Shown here one piece after another: positions 26,873 to 34,068 of a stretch of 62,844 nucleotides of DNA. Source of the stretch: Actinomycetota bacterium (GTDB lineage: Bacteria; Actinomycetota; Acidimicrobiia; Acidimicrobiales; Palsa-688); assembly GCA_021323695.1 (NCBI GenBank), contig JAJPKN010000062.1:1-62844 (forward strand), given 5' to 3'. Within the stretch, counting starts at the first letter, position 1. Each line of letters opens with the position of its first letter. The notes under the pieces were generated by a model, which was not told the DNA's origin, searched no databases, and saw only the letters and a list, made by a program, of their open reading frames with translations. Position numbers and translations under genes: made by a program.

Positions 26873-27142
26873 TTGGACACTTCCTGGATGGCAGAGGGCC
26901 GGTGCCGGGACCTGCCTCCCGAGATCTTCTTCCCCAGCGACGGGGTGGGGGTGGAGGTGGCCCGCCGGTACTGCGCCGAGTGCCCCGTGAAGGGGCCGTG
27001 CCTCGAGTACGCGCTCGAGAACCACATCGAGCATGGCGTATGGGGCGGGGCTTCCGAGCGCGAACGGCGCCGCATTGCCCGTAGCCGGCGCAGCGTCCGT
27101 CCTCACGCCCCCGCGGCCACCTCCCGAGCGGCCACGTCCTAG
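26873..27142 (+). CDS. WhiB-family Fe-S regulator
   Basis: 89 residues. The four iron-sulphur cysteines are in GRCRDLPP and RRYCAECPVKGPCLEYAL (C, CxxC, then C five residues on). The GVWGG turn and the basic ERERRRIARSRR tail are also typical of Wbl proteins, which modulate sigma factor activity in response to redox or NO. TTG at 26873 has GGAGGT a suitable distance upstream. It has a 190-base upstream region, unlike most genes here. Confidence 0.92.
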   Translation: MDTSWMAEGRCRDLPPEIFFPSDGVGVEVARRYCAECPVKGPCLEYALENHIEHGVWGGASERERRRIARSRRSVRPHAPAATSRAATS

Positions 27143-27180
27143 CGCTGGCGTCAGGGCCCTGGCTCTTAGGGCTCTGGCTC

Positions 27181-27525
27181 TTAGGGCTCTGGCTTTGCCG
27201 CTTCTTGCTTGGCCTTGGCCTCCCGGTCAGCCAGGAGGGCGTCGAGCTCGCTCCTGGTCAGGACCACCCGCTCCTCGGTGCTCCCGGCCTGCAGCTGGGC
27301 AGGAGCCGGAGCGGCGGTGGGGGCGCCAGCGGCCTGGCTCTCGGGGCTCCCACCAGGTGCTGGGCCGTTAGGAGCAGGGGTGGTACTGGCCTCCGAGTGG
27401 GCCTTGCGGAACTCTCTCAGGGCCTCCCCGGTGTTCTTGGCCAGCTTGGGCAGCTGGCTGCCCCCGAAGAGGACCACGAGGGCCAGCACGATCCAGTACC
27501 AGTCACCGGTGATGTTCGCTAGCAC
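27181..27525 (-). CDS. tatA: Twin-arginine translocase subunit TatA/E
   Basis: A 114-residue membrane protein. The N-terminal helix is followed by the classic hinge FGGSQLPKLAKNTGEALREF, then an amphipathic helix and a Pro/Ala-rich soluble tail. TatA forms the export pore for folded proteins. The second half (QAGSTEERVVLTRSELDALL) is a less common helical extension. The GTG at 27525 is preceded by TACGAT six bases away on the minus strand. No tatB or tatC is adjacent. Confidence 0.92.
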   Translation of the reverse strand: MLANITGDWYWIVLALVVLFGGSQLPKLAKNTGEALREFRKAHSEASTTPAPNGPAPGGSPESQAAGAPTAAPAPAQLQAGSTEERVVLTRSELDALLADREAKAKQEAAKPEP

Positions 27526-27531
27526 TGGCTC

Positions 27532-27537
27532 ATCGTA
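27532..27537 (-). promoter_or_regulatory. -10 box for leaderless tatA
   Basis: TACGAT on the minus strand, six bases from the GTG at 27525, within the 44-bp gap shared with the divergent ftcD gene. Confidence 0.5.
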
Positions 27538-27555
27538 CCTCGTGGCCGGTTCGGT

Positions 27556-27561
27556 TATCCT
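27556..27561 (+). promoter_or_regulatory. -10 box for leaderless ftcD
   Basis: TATCCT ends eight bases before the GTG at 27570. It lies only 18 bases from the opposing tatA box. Confidence 0.5.
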
Positions 27562-27569
27562 GCGGGCCG

Positions 27570-28418
27570 GTGCTGGAGTGCGTGGTCAACGTGAGCGAGG
27601 GGCGTGACCACCGGGTACTGGCCCAGCTGGCGCAGGCCGCCGGGCCCTGCCTGCTCGACGTCCACACTGACGCCGGCCACAACCGTAGCGTGCTCACGCT
27701 GGCCGGGCCGCCGGCCGAAGTGGCGCCCGCGGCGCGGGCAGTGGCCCAGGCCACGGTGGCGTCCTTGGACCTGCGCCGGCACCGGGGGGCACACCCCCGG
27801 ATAGGCGTCTTGGACGTCGTCCCCTGGGTGGCCCTGGAAGGCCCCCCCGTGCGGGACGCCCTACCCCCCCAAGGCCCAGGGCTGGCCCGCCAGGCCAGGG
27901 ACGCCTTTGCCGTGTGGGCTGCCTCCGAGCTGGCCCTGCCCGTTTTCCTGTACGGCCCCGAGCGGTCCTTGCCCGAGGTGCGCAAGACCGCCTGGCGGTC
28001 CCTGGTGCCGGACTACGGCCCGCCTTCTCCCCATCCCACCGCGGGTGCGGCCGCGGTGGGGTGCCGCCCGCTGCTGGTCGCCTACAACCTGTGGCTGGCG
28101 GACAGGGACCTGGCCCTGGCGAAGGCCGTCGCCGCGGCGGTGCGCGGCCCGCAGCTGCGGGCACTGGGGCTGGCCGTGGGCAGCGGGGTGCAGGTGTCGT
28201 GCAACTTGGTGGCCCCGTTCGTGCTCGGCCCGGCCCAGGTGTGGGACATGGTGGCCGCCCGGGCCGACATCGAGCGGGCCGAGCTGGTGGGCCTGGTGCC
28301 TGAGGCAGTGCTCCAGGCTGTCCCTCGGCCGCGGTGGCGTCAGCTGGGCCTGTCCCCGGAGCGCACCATTGAGGCTCGCCTCGAGCAGCAGGCCAAGGCT
28401 GCTGGCCGAGGCCGGTGA
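27570..28418 (+). CDS. ftcD: Glutamate formimidoyltransferase (FTCD N-terminal type)
   Basis: 282 residues corresponding to the formiminotransferase half of FTCD, which moves the formimino group of histidine breakdown onto THF. Motifs are LECVVNVSEGRDHRVL, LLDVHTDAGHNRSVLTLAG, RRHRGAHPRIGVLDVVPWV and LPVFLYGPE. The cyclodeaminase half is absent, as in many bacterial versions. No other hut gene is adjacent; the one-carbon context lies 10 kb upstream. Confidence 0.85.
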   Translation: MLECVVNVSEGRDHRVLAQLAQAAGPCLLDVHTDAGHNRSVLTLAGPPAEVAPAARAVAQATVASLDLRRHRGAHPRIGVLDVVPWVALEGPPVRDALPPQGPGLARQARDAFAVWAASELALPVFLYGPERSLPEVRKTAWRSLVPDYGPPSPHPTAGAAAVGCRPLLVAYNLWLADRDLALAKAVAAAVRGPQLRALGLAVGSGVQVSCNLVAPFVLGPAQVWDMVAARADIERAELVGLVPEAVLQAVPRPRWRQLGLSPERTIEARLEQQAKAAGRGR

Positions 28419-28488
28419 CGAAGAGGCTCGCCCCAGCCAGCCAGGGCGAGCCTCCCCGGGGGAAGTCAGCTACCCGCGCCCTTGTCGG

Positions 28489-28854
28489 TCAACAGGCGCG
28501 GCTCACCCGGTACGGGGCACCGTCCCGGCGCCGGCGCAGGCGGCGGCGCTCCCGTTCGGAAAGGCCGCCCCAGATGCCGAACTTCTCGCTGTTGTCCAAG
28601 GCGTACTGGAGGCACTCCTGGCGGACCACGCAGCCCCGGCAGACCTCCTTGGCTTCCCGGGTGGACCCGCCCCGTTCCGGGAAGAACAGGTCCGGGTCGA
28701 CCCCGAGGCAATTGGCAGCGCGTTGCCAGGCAGGCGCTTGGCGGCGAGGCAGCAATGCCTCGAAGGCCGCGCTGGCTGCGTCAGCGGTGGCTTCGCTGGA
28801 GCCCGGCCACGTCCAACCAGCCGGGACGTGCAAGAGACGGACGATGTCGCTCAC
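28489..28854 (-). CDS. WhiB-family Fe-S regulator (longer form)
   Basis: 121 residues. The cysteines are in RAANCLGVDP and EVCRGCVVRQECLQYAL. Then come FGIWGGLSERERRRLRRRR and a short tail. An N-terminal extension of about 55 residues precedes the first cysteine. The GTG at 28854 has GAGGGAG six bases upstream and replaces a longer in-frame start without a ribosome site. The promoter region carries repeated GTAGTTAC boxes. Confidence 0.92.
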   Translation of the reverse strand: MSDIVRLLHVPAGWTWPGSSEATADAASAAFEALLPRRQAPAWQRAANCLGVDPDLFFPERGGSTREAKEVCRGCVVRQECLQYALDNSEKFGIWGGLSERERRRLRRRRDGAPYRVSRAC

Positions 28855-28934
28855 CGGCGGCTCCCTCGCTCGTGGTTGTCGTACAGGTGCACAGGCCGTA
28901 GGCCGTCGCACTGGTGTAACGTCGCACAGCAGAT

Positions 28935-28968
28935 GTAACTACGATCGCGTAACTACATCCCTATTATC
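28935..28968 (-). promoter_or_regulatory. Promoter region of the second whiB with repeated GTAGTTAC boxes
   Basis: On the minus strand GATAAT (28963-28968) is a good -10 box. Immediately downstream are two GTAGTTAC direct repeats (28949-28956 and 28935-28942) 14 bases apart. They overlap the expected start of transcription and sit inside a weak GATGTA...TACATC dyad with CGATCG at its centre. They look like an operator; the regulator is unknown. Confidence 0.5.
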
Positions 28969-29053
28969 TTTGCGCACCCGGCCGGGGAGCGCAAGAGGCT
29001 GTCCCGTCCAGCCCTGCCGTGGCCCCCTGGTCCCACCTTGACCTGGCCTCACC

Positions 29054-29082
29054 TTGACATCGCCCTGGCGGTCGGGGATCAT
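29054..29082 (+). promoter_or_regulatory. Promoter of the leu leader
   Basis: TTGACA (29054-29059), a 17-base spacer, then GATCAT (29077-29082). The predicted start is at or just before the leader peptide ATG at 29092, so the leader peptide itself would be leaderless. Confidence 0.55.
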
Positions 29083-29091
29083 GGTGCAACC

Positions 29092-29127
29092 ATGAGCTTT
29101 GTTGCCGGCCTGCTCCTCCTCACCTAG
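29092..29127 (+). CDS. leuL: Leucine leader peptide (11 residues)
   Basis: The short frame ATG AGC TTT GTT GCC GGC CTG CTC CTC CTC ACC TAG encodes MSFVAGLLLLT with four consecutive leucine codons. It is followed at once by two strong hairpins and a U run before leuA. This is the layout of an amino-acid attenuator: ribosome stalling on Leu codons when Leu-tRNA is short prevents the terminator from forming. Leader peptides of this kind ahead of leuA are known in actinobacteria. Confidence 0.85.
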   Translation: MSFVAGLLLLT

Positions 29128-29186
29128 GCGAGCACCTCCCAGGTGCTCGCCGCAGCCTCCTGTGCCACTGGGCCAGGAGGTTTTTT
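29127..29186 (+). terminator. leuA attenuator: pause hairpin and intrinsic terminator
   Basis: A perfect 11-bp hairpin with loop CCC (29127-29151, GGCGAGCACCT / AGGTGCTCGCC) begins at the last base of the leader peptide stop. A second hairpin (29156-29180, CCTCCTG ... CAGGAGG extended by an inner GCC/GGC) is followed by six T (29181-29186). The segment ACCTCC in the first hairpin can also pair with GGAGGT of the second, giving an alternative fold. Confidence 0.85.
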
Positions 29187-29219
29187 GTTGCACCCCCCTA
29201 CAGCACAGGAAAGGTACCG

Positions 29220-30932
29220 ATGACCCGCCCACCCGTGACCATCTCGAAGATGCCCTACGACAAGTACCGCGCCTTTGTGCCGCTCGAGCTCCCGGACCGG
29301 GCCTGGCCGTCCCGGAAGCTGACCAAGGCCCCGCGCTGGTGCAGCGTCGACCTTCGCGACGGCAACCAGGCGCTCATCGACCCCATGGGCCCGGAGCGCA
29401 AGCTGGCTTTGTTCGAGACGTTGGTCGGGGCCGGCTTCAAGGAGGTCGAGGTCGGGTTCCCCTCGGCGTCCGGGCCCGACTTCGAGTTCGTGCGCCACAT
29501 CATCGAGGAGGACCTGGTACCCGAGGACGTGTCCATCCAGGTGCTCGTGCAGTGCCGCCAGGAGCTCATCGAGCGGACCTTCCAGGCCCTGGCCGGTGCC
29601 AAGCGGGCCATCTTGCACTTCTACAACTCCACCTCGGAGCTCCAGCGCCGGGTGGTCTTCCGCCAGGACCGGCAGGGGATCGTGGGCATCGCCACCAATG
29701 CCGCCCGTCTGTGCAAGAAGCTCGAGCCCTCCCTGCGGGGCACGCAGCTTTCCTACGAGTACTCACCGGAGAGCTTCACCGGTACCGAGCCGGACTTCGC
29801 CCTGGAGATCTGCCAAGCCGTAGCCGAGGTCATCGAGCCCACCGAGGACCTGCCGCTCATCGTCAACCTCCCTTCCACGGTCGAGATGTACACGCCCAAC
29901 CTCTTCGCCGACGTGGTCGAGTGGTTCGGCCGGCACATCCGCCCTCGCTCGGCCATCGTGCTGTCGGTCCACCCCCACAACGACCGGGGGACGGCCGTGG
30001 CCGCGGCCGAGCTGGCCCTGCTGGCCGGTGCCGAGCGCCTGGAGGGCACGCTGTTCGGCAACGGCGAGCGCACGGGCAACTTGGACATCGTCACCGTGGC
30101 GCTCAACCTTTTCTCCCAGGGGGTTGACCCCGAGCTCGATTTCCACGACATCGAGGCCGTGCGCCGGGTGGCCGAGCAGGCCACTCGCATGCCTGTCCAC
30201 CCGCGCCACCCCTATGCGGGGGACCTCGTCTACACCGCGTTCTCCGGGTCCCACCAAGACGCCATCAAAAAGGGGATGGCCGCGCTGCCCAAGGACTACG
30301 AGCTGTGGGAGGTCCCCTACCTGCCCATAGACCCCAAGCACACGGGTAGGACCTACGAGGCCATCATCCGGGTGAACAGCCAGTCGGGCAAGGGAGGGGT
30401 GGCCTACATCATGGGCACCGAGCACGGCCTCGACCTGCCCCGCCGGATGCAGGTCGAGTTCTCCAAGACCGTGCAGGGCCTGACCGAAGCCAGCGGCACC
30501 GAGATCAAACCGGCCGAACTGTGGGACGTGTTCGTCCAGACCTACCTTCCCGAGGACGCCGGCCTGCGCCTGGTGGGCGCGGAGGTGAGCACCGACCGGG
30601 CCCGGGACGGGCACGTCACCGAGCTGACCGCGCAGCTCCTGGTGGACGGCGAGCACCGCACCGTGGAGGGCCGCGGGAACGGCCCGATCGACGCCTTGGT
30701 CAACGCCCTGGCCGCTGTCGGGCTGCGTATCTCTGTCCTGGACTACCACCAGCACGCCCTCACCTCGGGCAGCGAGGCCTCTGCGGTGGCCTACGTGGAG
30801 GCCCAGCTCGTAGGCGACGGGACGGACCAGGTGGCCTGGGGGGCCGGGATCGACTCGAGCATCTTGGACGCGTCCCTGCAGGCCGTGGTCAGCGCGGCCA
30901 ACCGCCTCCGGCAGGGGCCCGGCCGCGGCTGA
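29220..30932 (+). CDS. leuA: 2-isopropylmalate synthase (long actinobacterial type)
   Basis: First committed step of leucine synthesis. It starts MTRPPVTISKMPYDKYRAF; the barrel has WCSVDLRDGNQAL with the metal-binding Asp, EVEVGFPSASGPDF, LSVHPHNDRGTAVAAAEL with the HxH metal ligands and FGNGERTGNLDIVTVALNL. The C-terminal LeuA dimer/regulatory domain for leucine feedback is present (LTAQLLVDGEHRTVEG, NALAAVG). It is 570 residues. ATG at 29220 follows AGGAAAGG. Expression is set by the upstream attenuator. Confidence 0.95.
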   Translation: MTRPPVTISKMPYDKYRAFVPLELPDRAWPSRKLTKAPRWCSVDLRDGNQALIDPMGPERKLALFETLVGAGFKEVEVGFPSASGPDFEFVRHIIEEDLVPEDVSIQVLVQCRQELIERTFQALAGAKRAILHFYNSTSELQRRVVFRQDRQGIVGIATNAARLCKKLEPSLRGTQLSYEYSPESFTGTEPDFALEICQAVAEVIEPTEDLPLIVNLPSTVEMYTPNLFADVVEWFGRHIRPRSAIVLSVHPHNDRGTAVAAAELALLAGAERLEGTLFGNGERTGNLDIVTVALNLFSQGVDPELDFHDIEAVRRVAEQATRMPVHPRHPYAGDLVYTAFSGSHQDAIKKGMAALPKDYELWEVPYLPIDPKHTGRTYEAIIRVNSQSGKGGVAYIMGTEHGLDLPRRMQVEFSKTVQGLTEASGTEIKPAELWDVFVQTYLPEDAGLRLVGAEVSTDRARDGHVTELTAQLLVDGEHRTVEGRGNGPIDALVNALAAVGLRISVLDYHQHALTSGSEASAVAYVEAQLVGDGTDQVAWGAGIDSSILDASLQAVVSAANRLRQGPGRG

Positions 30933-30995
30933 CCTCAGGGGGCCCCAGCCCGGCTGGACGGGCCGCCACGAGCCTGGGGGCACCCCGGCGCTTGG

Positions 30996-31001
30996 TAGGC
31001 T
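30996..31001 (+). promoter_or_regulatory. -10 box for the 96-residue protein gene
   Basis: TAGGCT ends six bases before the ATG at 31008. Confidence 0.5.
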
Positions 31002-31007
31002 GGCACC

Positions 31008-31298
31008 ATGTCCCTCCAGCAGCAAGTGGAGCCCGAGCCACCGCGCGGCCACGTGCGGGTCGTCTACCTGGGCCCGGTGGCACCCCATTGGAGAGTCGAC
31101 TCCGAGTTCGGGGACCGCAACCTGGTCGAGGAACTGCGCCAGCGGATCTTGGCCCGCTTGTTGTTGCTGCCCCCCCACGACCCCCAGTTCCGCCGCAACC
31201 GGGAGCGCATAGTGCGCGACGCCGAGCGGGAGAACGTGCTGCTGGAATGGGACCTGGGGGTGCCCGAGGACGAAGAGGACGCTGCCGGGCAGTTCTGA
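31008..31298 (+). CDS. Small conserved-looking hypothetical protein
   Basis: 96 residues, hydrophilic, no cysteine and no membrane segment. It has a beta-rich start (HVRVVYLGPVAPHWRVDSEF), a basic helix with NLVEELRQRILARLLLLPPH and an acidic end (LGVPEDEEDAAGQF). I do not recognise the family. It sits between leuA and ppk with its own leaderless-type promoter. Its regular composition and clear start support a real gene. Confidence 0.6.
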   Translation: MSLQQQVEPEPPRGHVRVVYLGPVAPHWRVDSEFGDRNLVEELRQRILARLLLLPPHDPQFRRNRERIVRDAERENVLLEWDLGVPEDEEDAAGQF

Positions 31299-31333
31299 GG
31301 GCCGGGGGCCTTTATCCGTCTCAGTGGCGGCTG

Positions 31334-31339
31334 TAGCCT
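31334..31339 (+). promoter_or_regulatory. -10 box for leaderless ppk
   Basis: TAGCCT ends eight bases before the ATG at 31348. Confidence 0.5.
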
Positions 31340-31347
31340 GAGGTCCT

Positions 31348-33624
31348 ATGCCCCCATCGACCTCTACCAGCGCGACCAGTGCCAGTGGCCCGCAAGGGCC
31401 CGGTGACGGGGCCTGGGCGCCTACGTGGCCGGCCGGGCCGGTCACCGCCCCGCTGGCCGTGGCCGGTGCAGAGAGGCGCTATTTCAACCGCGAGCTGTCG
31501 TGGCTGGACTTCAACCGCAGGGTGCTGGCCCTGGCCCAGGCGGAGGAGCAGCCCCTGCTCGAAAGGGCCAAGTTCCTGGCCATTTTCTCGAGCAACCTGG
31601 ACGAGTTCTTCCAGGTGCGGGTGGCTGGCCTGAAGGACCAGCTGGCTGCCGGGCTGTCGGGGACCGCCCCCGACGGCTTGTCGGTGTCGGACCAGCTGCG
31701 GGCCATCCGGGCCGAGGTGGCGGCCATGGCCTCGCGCCGGTCGTCCATTTTCAGCCGCGAGCTGGTGCCGGCCCTGGCCAGTTACGGCATCCGCCTGGTG
31801 GGCTGGGGCTCTTTGGGGCCGGACGAACGCAGCTACGCGGCGTCGGTCTTCGACGCCAAGATCTTCCCCGTCCTGACCCCTCTGGCGGTCGACCCCGGCC
31901 ACCCCTTCCCCTACATCTCCAACCTGTCGCTCAACCTGGCGGTGATGGTGCGCGACCCCCAACGAGGGGACCGCCGCTTCGCCCGGGTCAAGATCCCACC
32001 CCTTTTGCCCGGCTACCTGGCCCTGCCCGACGGCCAGCGCTTCGTCCCCATCGAGCAGGTGATCGCTGCTTTCCTGGGGGAGCTGTTCCCGGGGATGGAG
32101 ATAGAGAGCCACAGCGCCTTCCGGGTCACCCGGAACGCCGACCTGACCTTGGGCGAGGAGGAGGCAGACGACCTGCTGGAGGCGGTCGAGATGGAGCTGC
32201 GCCGCCGCCGCTTCGGCCGGGCCGTGCGCCTCGAAGTCGAAGCCGGCATGAGCACCGAGGTGCGCGACATGCTCGCCCACGAGCTCGACCTGGAGGCCGA
32301 CGACGTCTACGAGGTAGAAGGCCCGCTTGACTACTCAGGGCTGTGGGCCGTCCATTCCTTGGACAGGCCGGAGCTGAAGGACGACCCCTTTGCCCCCGTG
32401 ACACCCCTGAGGCTGCAGGGCACCGACGACCAGCCGGTCGACATCTTCGCCGCCATCTCGGCTGGCGACGTGCTGGTCCAGCACCCCTACGAGAGCTTTG
32501 CCATGTCGACCGAGGCGTTCATCCAGCAGGCGGCCAGTGACCCCAGGGTCCTGGCCATAAAGCAGACCCTGTACCGCACCTCAGGCGACAGCCCCGTGGT
32601 CAAGGCCCTGATCCGGGCGGCGGAACGGGGCAAGCAGGTCGCGGCCCTGGTCGAGCTGCAGGCCCGAGGCGACGAGGCAGCCAACATATCTTGGGCCCGG
32701 GCCCTGGAGCAGGCCGGGGTCCACGTGGTCTACGGGCTGTTGGGCTTGAAGACCCATTCCAAGACGGCTCTGGTCGTCCGCCAGGAGGGCGACGGCATAC
32801 GGCGTTATTGCCATATAGGCACCGGCAACTACAACTCCACGACGGCCCGGCTGTACGAGGACCTTGGCCTCCTCACTGCCTCGCCGGTGCTCGGCGAGGA
32901 CCTCACCGACCTGTTCAACTTCCTGACCGGCTACAGCCGCCAGTCTGCCTACCGCCAGTTGGTGGTGGCCCCCTTTGCCCTGCGCTCGAAGATAATCGAG
33001 CTCATCGAGCAGGAATGTGCTCACGGCGACCGGGGCCGTATCGTCTGGAAGTTGAACAACCTGGTCGACAGCCGGGTGATCGACGCCCTTTACCTCGCGT
33101 CTCAAGCGGGGGTGCAGGTCGACCTCATCGTGCGGGCCATGTGCTGCCTGCGGCCCGGGGTGCCCGGGCTCTCGGAGAACATAAGGGCCCGTTCGCTCGT
33201 CGGCCGGTACCTGGAGCACTCGCGGATCTACTTTTTCGGTGCGGGGAGCCTCGACGGTGGCCAGCCGGCGACCGGCGCCGCCTCCGGGCCAGCCGGGGCT
33301 GGGCCCTTGGGCCGCGCCCCTGCTGGTGGTCCTGGGCTACCTGAAGGGGGCCTTTACCTCATGGGGTCGGCCGACATGATGGAGCGCAACCTCGACCGGC
33401 GGGTCGAGGCCCTGGTCGAGGTCACCTCCGAGGAGGTAAAGCAGCGCCTGAGGGAGATCCTCGAGGTCGAGCTGGCTGACGACGAGCTGTCCTGGCAGCT
33501 GTCTGCCGACGGCAGGTGGCACAAGGTACCGGTGGTGAAGAACTTCAATGCCCAGCGTTACTTCCAGGAGCTGGCCCAGGCGCGAGCCAAGCGGAAGGCC
33601 GGTGCCCAACCGGTGGCCCCTTGA
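31348..33624 (+). CDS. ppk1: Polyphosphate kinase 1
   Basis: Polymerises ATP gamma-phosphate into polyphosphate. 758 residues. The core begins RRYFNRELSWLDFNRRVLAL, with FSSNLDEFFQVRVAGL. The two PLD-like catalytic repeats contain AIKQTLYRTSGDSPVVKALI, GLKTHSKTALVVRQEGDG (phosphorylated His region) and YCHIGTGNYNSTTARLYEDL. An extra Gly/Ala/Pro-rich stretch of about 35 residues interrupts the region between FFGAGS and LMGSADMMERNLDRRVE, and an N-terminal Ser/Thr/Pro tail of about 40 residues is added. It overlaps the Nudix gene by four bases (TTGA). Confidence 0.94.
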   Translation: MPPSTSTSATSASGPQGPGDGAWAPTWPAGPVTAPLAVAGAERRYFNRELSWLDFNRRVLALAQAEEQPLLERAKFLAIFSSNLDEFFQVRVAGLKDQLAAGLSGTAPDGLSVSDQLRAIRAEVAAMASRRSSIFSRELVPALASYGIRLVGWGSLGPDERSYAASVFDAKIFPVLTPLAVDPGHPFPYISNLSLNLAVMVRDPQRGDRRFARVKIPPLLPGYLALPDGQRFVPIEQVIAAFLGELFPGMEIESHSAFRVTRNADLTLGEEEADDLLEAVEMELRRRRFGRAVRLEVEAGMSTEVRDMLAHELDLEADDVYEVEGPLDYSGLWAVHSLDRPELKDDPFAPVTPLRLQGTDDQPVDIFAAISAGDVLVQHPYESFAMSTEAFIQQAASDPRVLAIKQTLYRTSGDSPVVKALIRAAERGKQVAALVELQARGDEAANISWARALEQAGVHVVYGLLGLKTHSKTALVVRQEGDGIRRYCHIGTGNYNSTTARLYEDLGLLTASPVLGEDLTDLFNFLTGYSRQSAYRQLVVAPFALRSKIIELIEQECAHGDRGRIVWKLNNLVDSRVIDALYLASQAGVQVDLIVRAMCCLRPGVPGLSENIRARSLVGRYLEHSRIYFFGAGSLDGGQPATGAASGPAGAGPLGRAPAGGPGLPEGGLYLMGSADMMERNLDRRVEALVEVTSEEVKQRLREILEVELADDELSWQLSADGRWHKVPVVKNFNAQRYFQELAQARAKRKAGAQPVAP

Positions 33625-34049
33625 ACCAGGCAGGCACGCCGTCGGCCGCCACGGCGGCGGTGCGGGCCGCCGGCGGGGTGGTGTGGAGGCGGACGCCGCT
33701 GGGGCTCGAAGTGGTGCTCGTCCACCGGCCTGCCTATGACGACTGGGGGCTGCCCAAGGGCAAGCTGGCCGAGGGGGAGAGCGACGAGCAAGCGGCCCTC
33801 CGCGAGGTGCGCGAGGAGACCAGCCTGGTGTGCCGCTTGGGCCCGGAGCTGCCCAGCACCACCTACCACGACGGCGAGGGCCGCCTGAAGACGGTCCGGT
33901 ACTGGGCCATGACGGTGTCCGGCGGCGAACTGGCAGGCGCCCATGAGGTGGACGTGGCCCGTTGGGCCCCCCTGGAGGAGGCACGTCGCCTCTTGACCTA
34001 CCCCAGGGACGTTGTCGTCCTGGACGGCCTGGTGCGGGCCGTGCCCTGA
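33621..34049 (+). CDS. Nudix hydrolase next to ppk (MutT1 Nudix-domain-like)
   Basis: 142 residues. The Nudix box reads GKLAEGESDEQAALREVREE, after AAGGVVWRRTPLGLEVVLVH and LPK. It is the counterpart of the N-terminal domain of mycobacterial MutT1, which lies beside ppk and hydrolyses 8-oxo-(d)GTP or diadenosine polyphosphates. In MutT1 a histidine phosphatase domain is fused at the C-terminus; here that domain is encoded separately 1.4 kb downstream. TTG at 33621 overlaps the ppk stop. Confidence 0.88.
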   Translation: MNQAGTPSAATAAVRAAGGVVWRRTPLGLEVVLVHRPAYDDWGLPKGKLAEGESDEQAALREVREETSLVCRLGPELPSTTYHDGEGRLKTVRYWAMTVSGGELAGAHEVDVARWAPLEEARRLLTYPRDVVVLDGLVRAVP

Positions 34050-34068
34050 GCGGGCACCAGCCTGTGGT

